Below, in pieces: positions 15,451 through 22,576 of a DNA stretch of 22,576 nucleotides (within the stretch, counting starts at the first letter, position 1; each line of letters begins with the position of its first letter). The DNA lies in NCBI GenBank assembly GCA_002448875.1, contig DKAS01000152.1:1-22576 (forward strand), in the 5' to 3' direction. This stretch comes from Proteobacteria bacterium UBA6920. GTDB taxonomy: Bacteria > Pseudomonadota > Gammaproteobacteria > SG8-11. The notes beneath the pieces were generated by a model. That model was not told the DNA's origin, searched no databases, and saw only the letters and a list, made by a program, of their open reading frames with translations. A program made the translations under genes and the position numbers.

Positions 15451-16419
15451 TTAAACCACCACTGGGCGCGTCGACCGCGCGTCGTCCCCGCCCGGACAGT
15501 TGCGCACCCTTACGCGGGCGAGCAATGCCCCGCCCTGCGCCGTTGCCAGTTGCAGCAGGGCCGGCGCCTGGGCCCGACATGCGGTCTGAATGTCTTTATC
15601 CAGCACCCGCAGCCATTCGGCGGGCAGCGCCTGTTCTCCGTAATAACATCCTGCCAGCATGCCGGCAATGGCGCCGGTGGTATCGGCGTCACCACCCCGG
15701 TTGACCACGTCGACGAGAATGCTGCAGAAATCATCATGGCGGAAAAACGCGGCCAAGACCGCCCGCAGGGTGTCGACGACATAGCCGCTGGGATTGACGC
15801 ATTCCTTGTCGTCGAAGCGGAACTGCGGATAGGCCGCCAGCAACCCGGCCACCGGTCCGTGGCGCAACTCCTCCTTGCCTGCGCCCTCCAGGCCAAGATG
15901 CAGCATGGCGACGACACATTCCGTCGCCGCGTCCGAAAGCTCGTTGTTGTGCGTAATATGGGACTGCGCGACGCAGGCCTGCCGTATTTCTTCCGCCGAT
16001 CGCCGCCAGGTGGCTAGAGCTATGGGCAGCACGCGCATGCAGGCGCCGTTGCCGGCGTCATGGGGGCTGGGCGGTACCCACGGCTGACCGCTGTGGCGGA
16101 AATGCACGATACCGCGTCTTACGGTGTTGCCGATATCAACCGGCTTGCCGCGCATCCACTGACTAAAAGCCGCGGCAATCTCACACGGATCGATACGTCC
16201 GTTGGCCAGCAAGGCCCCGCCCAGAGCCAGCGACATCTGCGTGTCGTCGGTCACCTGCCCGGGCTTCAGATGCAACCAGCCGCCGCCACGCAGTTTCGCG
16301 TGCTTGCCATAAGCAGCGACGATTTCCCACGGGGTCATGAACTCCACGGTGGCACCCAGGGCGTCTCCCAGCGCCAGACCGAGATAAGCGCCCCTGGCGC
16401 GCTCCTGTGAACTAATCAA
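15451..16419 (-). CDS. draG: DraG, ADP-ribosyl-[dinitrogen reductase] glycohydrolase
   Basis: DraG removes ADP-ribose from NifH and so restores nitrogenase activity; it is a binuclear-Mn enzyme of the ADP-ribosylglycohydrolase family. Conserved blocks are GAYLGLALGDALGATVEF near the N-terminus (with the family Glu), PGQVTDDTQMSLALG, PVDIGNTVRRGI, DAGNGACMR, HITHNNELSDA and NRGGDADTTGAIAGML, all carrying metal- or substrate-binding residues. The C-terminus runs about 20 residues past that of R. rubrum DraG. The start is uncertain. I place it at a TTG at 16419 that overlaps the nifQ stop as TTGA and gives the family-length N-terminus. A GTG at 16437 or an ATG at 16503 inside nifQ are alternatives. 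It ends the nifB transcript, apart from draT. Confidence 0.93.
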   Translation of the reverse strand: MISSQERARGAYLGLALGDALGATVEFMTPWEIVAAYGKHAKLRGGGWLHLKPGQVTDDTQMSLALGGALLANGRIDPCEIAAAFSQWMRGKPVDIGNTVRRGIVHFRHSGQPWVPPSPHDAGNGACMRVLPIALATWRRSAEEIRQACVAQSHITHNNELSDAATECVVAMLHLGLEGAGKEELRHGPVAGLLAAYPQFRFDDKECVNPSGYVVDTLRAVLAAFFRHDDFCSILVDVVNRGGDADTTGAIAGMLAGCYYGEQALPAEWLRVLDKDIQTACRAQAPALLQLATAQGGALLARVRVRNCPGGDDARSTRPVVV

Positions 16420-17003
16420 CTTTCCGGGCCGAAACACACTGCGTAGTCGGAGCACACCTCGCAGGAGGGCGCGCGGCAAATATAGATCCCCTCTTCCATG
16501 CACAATTGTTTATAGAGAAACTTTTTCCATTTCATGTCCTTGCTGTTGCGGCGCGCGAGTTCCGGATAATTTTCCTGCAGCAGGGTGCTCATCTGGCGGC
16601 GCGATTGCAGGCCGAGGTCCTGCCACAAGTGGTCCCCGCCCATGCAACCGGCGACAACGATCGCTGCCAGCCACGCTTCCGAAAGGTCGCGGCCGGCGCG
16701 ATTGCGCAATAGAAGATGCAGCAGATCGGCGCGTTCCGGTAGCCGTTCGGTGTTCAGACCGGCGCCGTCGTCCGGCGTCGCCGGCAACGGACAACCGGGA
16801 AAATGTCGCTGCAGCATCGCCGTGTACTCGGCCGGCTCCAACCCCAGGCACGGCCCCAACGCTCCCTCACCGGCCCAGTTCGAGGACAGCATGCTGGCCA
16901 TATAATCCTCGTTGGGTAATCCAGCGGCATAGTCGAGCAATTGATCAAAGGAAAAATAGCCAACCGATGCGCTGGCCTCATGCCGGACATTTCTGTTATT
17001 CAT
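16416..17003 (-). CDS. nifQ: NifQ, molybdenum donor for FeMo-co
   Basis: NifQ carries a [Mo-Fe-S] cluster and supplies Mo to NifEN. The 195-residue protein has the C-terminal ligand motif C176-x4-C181-x2-C184-x5-C190 (CRAPSCEVCSDYAVCFG) and the family block GCMGGDHLWQDLGL followed by MKWKKFLYKQLC. I chose the ATG at 17003, preceded by GGGGAG at 8 bases; it overlaps the nifO stop by 8 bases (ATGAATAA), so translation is coupled. A longer in-frame start at 17063 lies inside nifO and adds non-family residues. Its order after nifB-fdxN-nifO matches A. vinelandii. Confidence 0.93.
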   Translation of the reverse strand: MNNRNVRHEASASVGYFSFDQLLDYAAGLPNEDYMASMLSSNWAGEGALGPCLGLEPAEYTAMLQRHFPGCPLPATPDDGAGLNTERLPERADLLHLLLRNRAGRDLSEAWLAAIVVAGCMGGDHLWQDLGLQSRRQMSTLLQENYPELARRNSKDMKWKKFLYKQLCMEEGIYICRAPSCEVCSDYAVCFGPES

Positions 17004-17421
17004 CGCATTGCTCCCCACCATCGTGTTTATTGACCATACAAGCCTGCAAATCCATGTCTGCATCCAGTGCGCCTACTTTTAAGTGCAGACGCAGAATCGC
17101 CGGATCGAATCCGTGAATAAATATCTCTCCGATCCGCAACAGTGGTCGGCGAATCAACAGCGGATCGGCAATCATCGCCGCCAGCGCTCCGGCACGATCG
17201 GTGAACTTGAAACAGGTGCCAGCGTTTCGCAGCGCCGGCGCCGCCGGATTCAACCACGCCGGCTCTGGCTCACCGCGGAAGAACCTACCGAGGCTATCCT
17301 CAGTCCAGGGTTCGCTGATCAGATCCCTGACCTTGAGTTCGTTACCCCAGGCGCGCAACAGTGTTTTTTGCTGCGCGTTGGTCTTGCACCCAGGCTTTTC
17401 GTAGAACACGACTACAGTCAT
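16996..17421 (-). CDS. nifO: NifO, ArsC/Spx-like nitrogenase-associated protein
   Basis: The 141-residue protein has the thioredoxin-like ArsC fold and begins VVVFYEKPGCKTNAQQKTLLRAWG, with one N-terminal Cys at 12 where arsenate reductases have theirs. LIRRPLLRIGE (about 89-99) stands in the place of the ArsC RP-containing loop. This is the nitrogenase-associated subgroup, called NifO in A. vinelandii, whose role is not settled but has been linked to Mo partition between nitrogenase and nitrate reductase. It is not expected to reduce arsenate. It overlaps nifQ by 8 bases and follows fdxN after a 337-base stretch that includes a small ORF. The ribosome site before the ATG is poor. Confidence 0.87.
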   Translation of the reverse strand: MTVVVFYEKPGCKTNAQQKTLLRAWGNELKVRDLISEPWTEDSLGRFFRGEPEPAWLNPAAPALRNAGTCFKFTDRAGALAAMIADPLLIRRPLLRIGEIFIHGFDPAILRLHLKVGALDADMDLQACMVNKHDGGEQCDE

Positions 17422-17519
17422 CTGTCTGCACTACCCGACCGGCATTGCCGACCGCCCCTGCCTGCGGTCTCGATCCAGCAGGGGGCGGAACACGCCGACC
17501 GCCGAGGCAAGCACCGCAA

Positions 17520-17729
17520 TCATGTCCGCTGCCGGCGCGCGGCGATGCTGGCAACGATCAGGGCGCTATGCCGCTGCCACAACAGCGCTGGTACTTGCCA
17601 CCGAGCGCGCAGCCGCTCGCCTGCGATGTCGCCATCAGCCCTGGTTAGCGCTGACCAGAGTTGCAGCCAGCGCCGGTACCAGCCACCATCACGATGTTGC
17701 CCACCACGGGGAACAGTTACGGAAGTCAT
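17520..17729 (-). CDS. Hypothetical 69-residue Arg/Trp-rich ORF between fdxN and nifO
   Basis: I do not recognise this ORF. Its main support is a strong ribosome site, AAAGGAG, 7 bases before an ATG that starts 29 bases after the fdxN stop. The predicted product is basic, with five Trp and many Arg (RDGGWYRRWLQLWSALTR), and ends ARRQRT. It has no cysteine and no clear domain. The remaining 98 bases to nifO (17422-17519) hold nothing I can support. It may be a genuine small peptide or the remnant of a longer gene; no neighbouring frame extends it convincingly. Confidence 0.4.
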   Translation of the reverse strand: MTSVTVPRGGQHRDGGWYRRWLQLWSALTRADGDIAGERLRARWQVPALLWQRHSALIVASIAARRQRT

Positions 17730-17758
17730 CGTCTCGCTCCTTTACACTGTTGATCGGA

Positions 17759-18037
17759 TCATCGCGCTTGAATTTCCGCCATCGCCTCCGCCATGCGCTC
17801 CGGCGGGATGCCGGTCAACGAACCGGGCGGATTGAAAGGTATACCCAGATCATCGATAATCACGCCCTCGATCGGACAAATGGTGGCGCACTGTGGATCG
17901 TCAAAGTCGCCGGCGCATTCGGTGCATTTGTTCTCGTCCACGAGAAAATGCGGAGCACTGGCGAAAATGGCCTGATTCGGACACAGAGGCTCGCAAGCCC
18001 AGCAGTTAACACAACCCTCGATAATTTCTACCGCCAT
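17759..18037 (-). CDS. fdxN: FdxN-type 2[4Fe-4S] ferredoxin
   Basis: FdxN serves as electron donor to NifB in NifB-co synthesis in A. vinelandii, and this gene follows nifB by 25 bases. The 92-residue protein has C9-x2-C12-x2-C15-x3-C19-P and C38-x2-C41-x8-C50-x3-C54-P, the same long-insert pattern as the ferredoxin at 8300-8506. A C-terminal tail of about 35 residues (PPGSLTGIPPERMAEAMAEIQAR) may hold a partner-binding helix. The ATG has only a weak ribosome site, so coupling to nifB is likely. Confidence 0.93.
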   Translation of the reverse strand: MAVEIIEGCVNCWACEPLCPNQAIFASAPHFLVDENKCTECAGDFDDPQCATICPIEGVIIDDLGIPFNPPGSLTGIPPERMAEAMAEIQAR

Positions 18038-18062
18038 ATGGCACCCGTGCCTCGTCGTTGAT

Positions 18063-19550
18063 TCAAGCCAGAGCTCGCTCGGAAGCCGTTTCGTCCAGGC
18101 TGCCGGCAGCGATCATTTCCCGGTACACTGCCAGCACCGCATCCTCTATCGGCTCCATGGCATGTTCACCGTTGGGCTGAATACCCGCCTCTTCCAGCTG
18201 CCCCCAGGGCTCGTAACCGATCTTCGAGCACAACACCACTTCACAGCCCTGCAGGGCGCGGATATTGGTCGCCAGCGCCGATTCCGTCTCGCCACAGGTG
18301 GTATTACCCGAACAATACTGATCCGCCTTGCGATGGCCGATAAAGCGCACGCCGGAAGGCGAGGCCTCATAAACGAGAAACTCCCTGGCGTGTCCGAAAT
18401 GCTGGTTGATCAAGCCGCCGCCGCTGGTGGCGACGCCCATCAATACCGGCCGATAGTGGGCCGGAATGCCCGGATTTCTTGCCGTCGCCGATGCCTGACG
18501 CTTGGCATCGAGCTCCTCCTTGATCGCCGCGTGCACCAGTGCACGTTTGTTCATGGCCGCCGCATAGTCGATTTCCATGGCTTCTATCTTGTCCATGGTG
18601 AATTCGTCGCCGCGGTCCTCGCCCAGCAGCCCGACCGCGTCGGCGCGGCATTGCCGGCAGTGCCGCATCATATTCATGTCGCCGGCGCAGGCGTCTTGCA
18701 GCGCCTGCAGCTCCGCGGGCGCAGGACTGCGCTGCCCCATGACGCCAAAAAACGTCCCATGCTCGGCCTCGGCGATCAACGGCATCACATTGTGGAGAAA
18801 AGCGCCTTTACGCTTGACCACCTTGCTTACTTCCTCCAGGTGCTTGTCGTTGACGCCGGGGATCAGCACCGAATTGACCTTAACCAGGATGCCGCGCGCC
18901 ACCAGCATTTCCAGACCCTTTTGCTGCTGGTCTATGAGTATTTTCGCGGCCTCGATACCGCGTACCCGGCGATTGTTCCAGAAAATCCAGGGATAGATCT
19001 TGGCGCCGACTTCAGGGTCCACGCAGTTGATGGTAATGGTGACATGATCGATATTATGTTTGGCGAGTTCATCCACGCTATCCGGCAGCGCCAGGCCGTT
19101 GGTGGATACGCAAAGTTTGATATCCGGCGCTTCCTCCGACAGTTGGCGGAAAGTAGTGAAGGTTCGGTCCGGATTTGCCAGGGGATCTCCCGGCCCGGCG
19201 ATGCCCAGCACGGTCATTTGCGGTATGCTTGCAGCGACTGCTTTTACCTTTTTTACGGCCTGGGTCGGTGTCAGCAGCTCGGAAACGACACCGGGACGGG
19301 ACTCGTTGGCGCAATCGTATTTGCGATTGCAATAATGGCACTGAATGTTGCAGGCCGGGGCCACGGCCACATGCATGCGAGCGAAGTAGTGGTGGGCATC
19401 CTCGGAATAACACGGATGATTAAATACTTTCTCCCGAATACTGTCGGGAAGCTGTGATAACTGATCATCGGTACTGCCGCAGGAGCCGGCGCTGCACCCT
19501 TTACTCACCGGCAAATCACCGCTGGCCTGACCCAATACTTTCAGCTCCAT
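18063..19550 (-). CDS. nifB: NifB, radical SAM FeMo-co synthase
   Basis: NifB fuses two [4Fe-4S] clusters and inserts carbide using SAM to make NifB-co, the core of FeMo-co. With the ATG at 19550 the protein has 495 residues and opens MELKVLGQ like the A. vinelandii protein. An ATG two codons upstream sits one base from GGAGG, whereas this one is 7 bases away, so I prefer it. The radical SAM motif C67-x3-C71-x2-C74 lies in APACNIQCHYC, followed by NESRPGVVSELL and GIAGPGDPLANP. The C-terminal third (from about residue 385, GVATSGGGLINQHFGHA) is the NifX-like cofactor-binding domain, so this is the two-domain form. It leads nifB-fdxN-ORF-nifO-nifQ-draG from its own sigma-54 promoter. Confidence 0.97.
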   Translation of the reverse strand: MELKVLGQASGDLPVSKGCSAGSCGSTDDQLSQLPDSIREKVFNHPCYSEDAHHYFARMHVAVAPACNIQCHYCNRKYDCANESRPGVVSELLTPTQAVKKVKAVAASIPQMTVLGIAGPGDPLANPDRTFTTFRQLSEEAPDIKLCVSTNGLALPDSVDELAKHNIDHVTITINCVDPEVGAKIYPWIFWNNRRVRGIEAAKILIDQQQKGLEMLVARGILVKVNSVLIPGVNDKHLEEVSKVVKRKGAFLHNVMPLIAEAEHGTFFGVMGQRSPAPAELQALQDACAGDMNMMRHCRQCRADAVGLLGEDRGDEFTMDKIEAMEIDYAAAMNKRALVHAAIKEELDAKRQASATARNPGIPAHYRPVLMGVATSGGGLINQHFGHAREFLVYEASPSGVRFIGHRKADQYCSGNTTCGETESALATNIRALQGCEVVLCSKIGYEPWGQLEEAGIQPNGEHAMEPIEDAVLAVYREMIAAGSLDETASERALA

Positions 19551-19597
19551 ATCCATTCCTCCAGAAATTGCGCGCCGCATGGCTCAATTGACGGTTT

Positions 19598-19613
19598 AGC
19601 AACTACTGTGCCC
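19598..19613 (-). promoter_or_regulatory. Sigma-54 promoter of nifB operon
   Basis: On the minus strand: GGGCACAGTAGTTGCT. The GG-N10-GC spacing and the -12 TTGCT are perfect; the -24 starts with G instead of T. The predicted start near 19587 leaves a leader of about 37 bases to nifB. Confidence 0.8.
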
Positions 19614-19677
19614 GCGACGCGCGATGTCTAGCTTGCTGTTTTTTCTGGCTTTCCGATGCCATGACGACATATTGCAT

Positions 19678-19693
19678 TGTCGCAAAGCAAACA
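19678..19693. promoter_or_regulatory. NifA upstream activator sequence for nifB
   Basis: TGTCGCAAAGCAAACA is a perfect TGT-N10-ACA located 91-106 bases upstream of the predicted nifB start, between nifB and nifA. Confidence 0.8.
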
Positions 19694-19826
19694 GTGAGAG
19701 AAGGCGGGATGTGGACTACGAGACAAATTCCGACAGATACATCAAATTGCAAGGACAGGTGTATACGGGAAACAGCAGCAAAACCCTCGGCCGGCGTAAC
19801 CGACCGTCAGGCTGGCGCTACAGTGG

Positions 19827-21404
19827 TCAGATACGGCGCATTTTGATATTGAGAATCTGGATGCGATAAGCGATCTGCCGCGGCGTCATGCCCAGCAGTC
19901 GCGCCGCCTTGGCCTGCACCCAGCCGGCCTGTTCCAGTGCGGCGATGACCTGTTCGCGTTCGTCCAGCGCGGCATCCCCGGTCACCGGCGTCAGCATGGG
20001 CTCCAACGGCGCCTGCTCCCTGAGCGGCGCGTCCTCGCTGAGACCGGCGAGCAATATCACGTCGCGATCGATACGCCCCTCCTCGCTCATTATCGCCGCT
20101 CGTTCCAGCGTGTTTTCCAGCTCGCGCACATTGCCCGGCCAGGGATGACGCAGCAGAATGCGGATAGCGCTGTCGGTGATCTCCAGCGGTCTGGCCTGCT
20201 GTTCGCCGATGCGCTGCACGAGAAATTCGGCCAGTTCCGGAATGTCCTCGATACGCTCGCGCAGCGGCGGTACGTTGATCGGCATGACGTTGAGGCGGTA
20301 GAAAAGATCCTCACGAAACTCACCGGCGGCTACGGCTTCCTCCAACTCCTTGTTGGTGGCGGCGATGATGCGCACGTCGACTTTAAGGGTCTTGCTGCCG
20401 CCGACGCGCTCAAACTCTCCTTCCTGCAGTACGCGCAGTAATTTTGCCTGAAACGCCGGGGTGATTTCCCCGACCTCGTCGAGAAAAATAGTACCGCCAT
20501 GGGCCTGCTCGAATCTGCCCTTGCGCTGATTGACGGCGCCGGTAAAAGCGCCTTTTTCATGCCCGAATAATTCCGATTCGAGCAGAGTATCCGGCAGCGC
20601 GGCGCAATTGAGCTTGACAAACGGCCCGCTGGCGCGCGGCGAATTGTAGTGGATGGCATTGGCGATAAGCTCTTTACCCGTGCCGGATTCGCCGCGAATC
20701 AGAACCGTGGTATTCCACTTGGCCACCTGCCGGACCAGCTCGAATACCCGACGCATCGATGTGGTATGGCCGACGATATTGGCGAAGCCGTATTTCCCCT
20801 TCACCACCCGCTGCAGTCTATCCCGTTCCTTGGTCAACGCCAGACGCTCATTCTGCACCTGCCAGGACAGGCGCACGTTCTGACCGGCCAGGTTGGCCAC
20901 CATTTGCATGAACTTCGCTTGTTCATCCAGCAGCGGCCGCGGCGCCGCTTCCGGTTGCGCGGCAAGAACGCCGACGCGCGTGCCGGCCGCCACGATGGGC
21001 ACGGCGATGAATGGCAAGGCAATGTCGTACAAGCCCAGCTTGTCGACGAAACGCGGATCATGGGCCAGGCGGTCGACGACCAGTGGTTTGCCGTTCTCGA
21101 TAATAGCACCGACTATGCCCTCGCCGGGCCGGTAGCTTACCTCAGTGGGTCCGGTAAGATCATCGGTAAATAACGAACACAGGATCAACGAGCCACTCTG
21201 GGGATCCAGCAGGGTTATCATGCCACGTTTCATCACTGCATAAGCATGCAGTTGAGCCAGCATGGCGTTGAGCGTTTCCTGCACATCCAGCGATGCACTC
21301 AGCACCTGACTTACCGCATACAAGGCCTCCAACCTGCCCTGCAGACGCCGTATTAGATCGCCATTGACCAAGGATTCCTTCTGACCGGACACGTCGTTCT
21401 CCAC
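19827..21404 (-). CDS. nifA: NifA, sigma-54-dependent activator of nif genes
   Basis: NifA binds TGT-N10-ACA sites and uses ATP to open sigma-54 promoters. The 525-residue protein has an N-terminal GAF domain (about 25-185), a central AAA+ domain with Walker A GESGTGKE (238-245), the sigma-54 contact loop GAFTGA (285-290) and Walker B FLDE (307-310), and a C-terminal Fis-type helix-turn-helix (AKAARLLGMTPRQIAYRI, about 498-515). The linker between AAA+ and DNA-binding domain has no cysteine, which marks the type controlled by NifL and not by direct oxygen sensing. The start is a GTG at 21404, 3 bases after the nifL stop, with AGGT upstream, so the two are translationally coupled. Confidence 0.95.
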   Translation of the reverse strand: MENDVSGQKESLVNGDLIRRLQGRLEALYAVSQVLSASLDVQETLNAMLAQLHAYAVMKRGMITLLDPQSGSLILCSLFTDDLTGPTEVSYRPGEGIVGAIIENGKPLVVDRLAHDPRFVDKLGLYDIALPFIAVPIVAAGTRVGVLAAQPEAAPRPLLDEQAKFMQMVANLAGQNVRLSWQVQNERLALTKERDRLQRVVKGKYGFANIVGHTTSMRRVFELVRQVAKWNTTVLIRGESGTGKELIANAIHYNSPRASGPFVKLNCAALPDTLLESELFGHEKGAFTGAVNQRKGRFEQAHGGTIFLDEVGEITPAFQAKLLRVLQEGEFERVGGSKTLKVDVRIIAATNKELEEAVAAGEFREDLFYRLNVMPINVPPLRERIEDIPELAEFLVQRIGEQQARPLEITDSAIRILLRHPWPGNVRELENTLERAAIMSEEGRIDRDVILLAGLSEDAPLREQAPLEPMLTPVTGDAALDEREQVIAALEQAGWVQAKAARLLGMTPRQIAYRIQILNIKMRRI

Positions 21405-21407
21405 CGG

Positions 21408-22576
21408 CTACCTGCCGTCGGCATTGCGCAACGGCAGACGCACGTGCATCTGGCAACCGTCGGCATGTTCGTTATCGACGCTGATCGTGCCCTCATGGCT
21501 GTTGATCACGTCCTGCACCAGCGACAGACCCATGCCGGCGCGACCGCGGGCACTTTTGCTGGAGTAAAATGGTTCGAAGATGCGCAGCGCATCACCGGCG
21601 TCGATACCGGCTCCGGTATCGCTGATATACACATGGATGAACACTTCATCGAGCACTGTGCGTACGCCAATGCCACGGCTTTGGCGCTCACCGCCGCACA
21701 CCGCGTCGATGGCGTTGTCCAGCAACTGCTTGAACGCGCCGCGTAGGCGGGTCTCTCTGCCGGTGATGCTGGGCAGCATCGGCGCCGGCTGCCAGTCTAT
21801 GACTATGCCTTGGGCGAGCAGACGCGGCGTGGAAAGCTTCAGCACGTCGATCAGCAACTGGTTGACATTGACGGGTTTCTCACCCTCTTCCAGTTCCTGC
21901 GGCATCACCTTGCGCAGCGTATCGATGGCGTTGCGTCCAGCCACCAGCGCCTCGCGCAATACACCGGTCAGAGCCGTGTCACCGTCCTTGCTGGTATCGC
22001 GTTCCGCCACTCTGACGGCGGCCGCCACCAGATTGATGGGAATCTGCAACTGGTAAATCGCCCCGATCAGGGCTTCGCGCAGACTCTGCACCGCATTGCT
22101 TTCCGCCTGCAACGCACGCAGGGCGTTGAGCCGGGTTTCTTCCTGCTGCCGCTTAATTTCGCTGATATCGTTGATCAACAGCAGCAGATACGGCCGGTTG
22201 GGAGTTTCGAAAAAACCGTCGGCGCTGGTATCGCGATTCTTGAACCAGCGGCCGGAGCAGGAGAAAAAGCGCGTGCCCTGCGCCCCGGCGAAATCGTAGC
22301 GGATCTCGCGTCCGTCGAAAGCCCGCAGCGACTCGCTCAGCATATCCCAGTTGGCATCGCCGGCGATCCCCAGACTGCGTAAAACGATATCCTTGACCGT
22401 TTCAGGTGTGGGAAACTGCCGCGCGAGGTTGTAAAAAAACTGATTGGCGAGGACGATCTCGCGCTCGGAATTGATCAATATCACGGCGATGGGCGCCACG
22501 TCGACTACCGATTCCACCAGCAGTTTCTGGTTCTCCAGTTCGCGCTGCAGGCGGTTTTCCTCGGTCACATCCCGGT
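21408..22576 (-). CDS. nifL: NifL, anti-activator of NifA (5' end outside window)
   Basis: NifL inhibits NifA in response to oxygen, ADP and nitrogen status. About 389 C-terminal residues are visible, and the frame stays open to the window edge, so the FAD-binding PAS1 domain is missing. The visible part begins RDVTEENRLQ, the end of PAS1, then a second PAS domain (ESVVDVAPIAVILINSERE...), the H-like helical region (REALIGAIYQLQIPINLVAAAV), and a GHKL ATPase-like domain with DNAIDAV, SDTGAGI and GMGLSLVQ. In the H-like region Tyr stands where A. vinelandii NifL has His305, so phosphotransfer is not expected, as is known for NifL generally. The pairing with the adjacent NifA is typical of gammaproteobacteria. 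Confidence 0.93.
   Translation of the reverse strand, partial: RDVTEENRLQRELENQKLLVESVVDVAPIAVILINSEREIVLANQFFYNLARQFPTPETVKDIVLRSLGIAGDANWDMLSESLRAFDGREIRYDFAGAQGTRFFSCSGRWFKNRDTSADGFFETPNRPYLLLLINDISEIKRQQEETRLNALRALQAESNAVQSLREALIGAIYQLQIPINLVAAAVRVAERDTSKDGDTALTGVLREALVAGRNAIDTLRKVMPQELEEGEKPVNVNQLLIDVLKLSTPRLLAQGIVIDWQPAPMLPSITGRETRLRGAFKQLLDNAIDAVCGGERQSRGIGVRTVLDEVFIHVYISDTGAGIDAGDALRIFEPFYSSKSARGRAGMGLSLVQDVINSHEGTISVDNEHADGCQMHVRLPLRNADGR

Noticed and set aside
18162..19457. Open frame of 431 codons on the plus strand opposite nifB
   Set aside because: Antisense of nifB with no recognisable motifs.
19760..19774. Second possible NifA site upstream of nifB
   Set aside because: TGT and ACA are 9 bases apart instead of 10, and a perfect site already lies at 19678-19693.

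Overview
This window is the core of a molybdenum nitrogenase (nif) island from a GC-rich proteobacterium, most likely a gammaproteobacterium. The evidence for that lineage is a NifL-NifA pair in which NifA has no cysteines in its inter-domain linker, a nifB-fdxN-nifO-nifQ order like that of Azotobacter vinelandii, NifD/NifK/NifH/NifE/NifN with key cysteines at the same residue numbers as A. vinelandii, a 4Fe-4S leucine-rich-variant (LRV) repeat protein, and draT/draG. I cannot name the genus. A purple sulfur or sulfur-oxidising gammaproteobacterium or a methanotroph would fit.

Layout from left to right. 1-3204 (minus): nifX (cut by the window edge), nifN and nifE, the FeMo-co assembly scaffold, with a sigma-54 promoter and NifA site upstream. 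3518-4075 (plus): a flavin-binding PNPOx-fold protein. 4076-4344: an AT-rich gene-free stretch. About 4350-4459: a strongly structured leader ahead of three plus-strand genes of unknown function (4473-6469), the last resembling a tandemly duplicated V4R-like protein. 6495-12951 (minus): nifH-nifD-nifK-nifT-ferredoxin-nifY-DUF6129-LRV, with stem-loops after nifH, nifD and nifK. 13140-13985 (plus): draT, divergent from nifH. 13990-14256 (minus) and 14501-15406 (plus): a DUF3579 gene and a SIR2-like gene that diverge from one apparent NifA-controlled intergenic region. 15451-19550 (minus): nifB-fdxN-small ORF-nifO-nifQ-draG. 19827-22576 (minus): nifA and the C-terminal part of nifL.

Functionally, NifL/NifA would sense redox and nitrogen status. 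NifA with sigma-54 RNA polymerase would fire promoters for nifE, nifH, nifB, DUF3579 and the SIR2-like gene; each has a GG-N10-GC (-24/-12) element and a TGT-N10-ACA upstream activator sequence (UAS), all found by eye. NifB, NifQ, NifEN, NifX and NifY make and deliver FeMo-co, NifHDK is the enzyme, the ferredoxins supply electrons, and DraT/DraG switch NifH off and on by reversible ADP-ribosylation.

The least explained parts are the structured leader with its three-gene operon, the degenerate SIR2-like protein beside draT/draG, the repeated element in front of both nifD and nifK, and draT's start codon immediately beside the nifH UAS.
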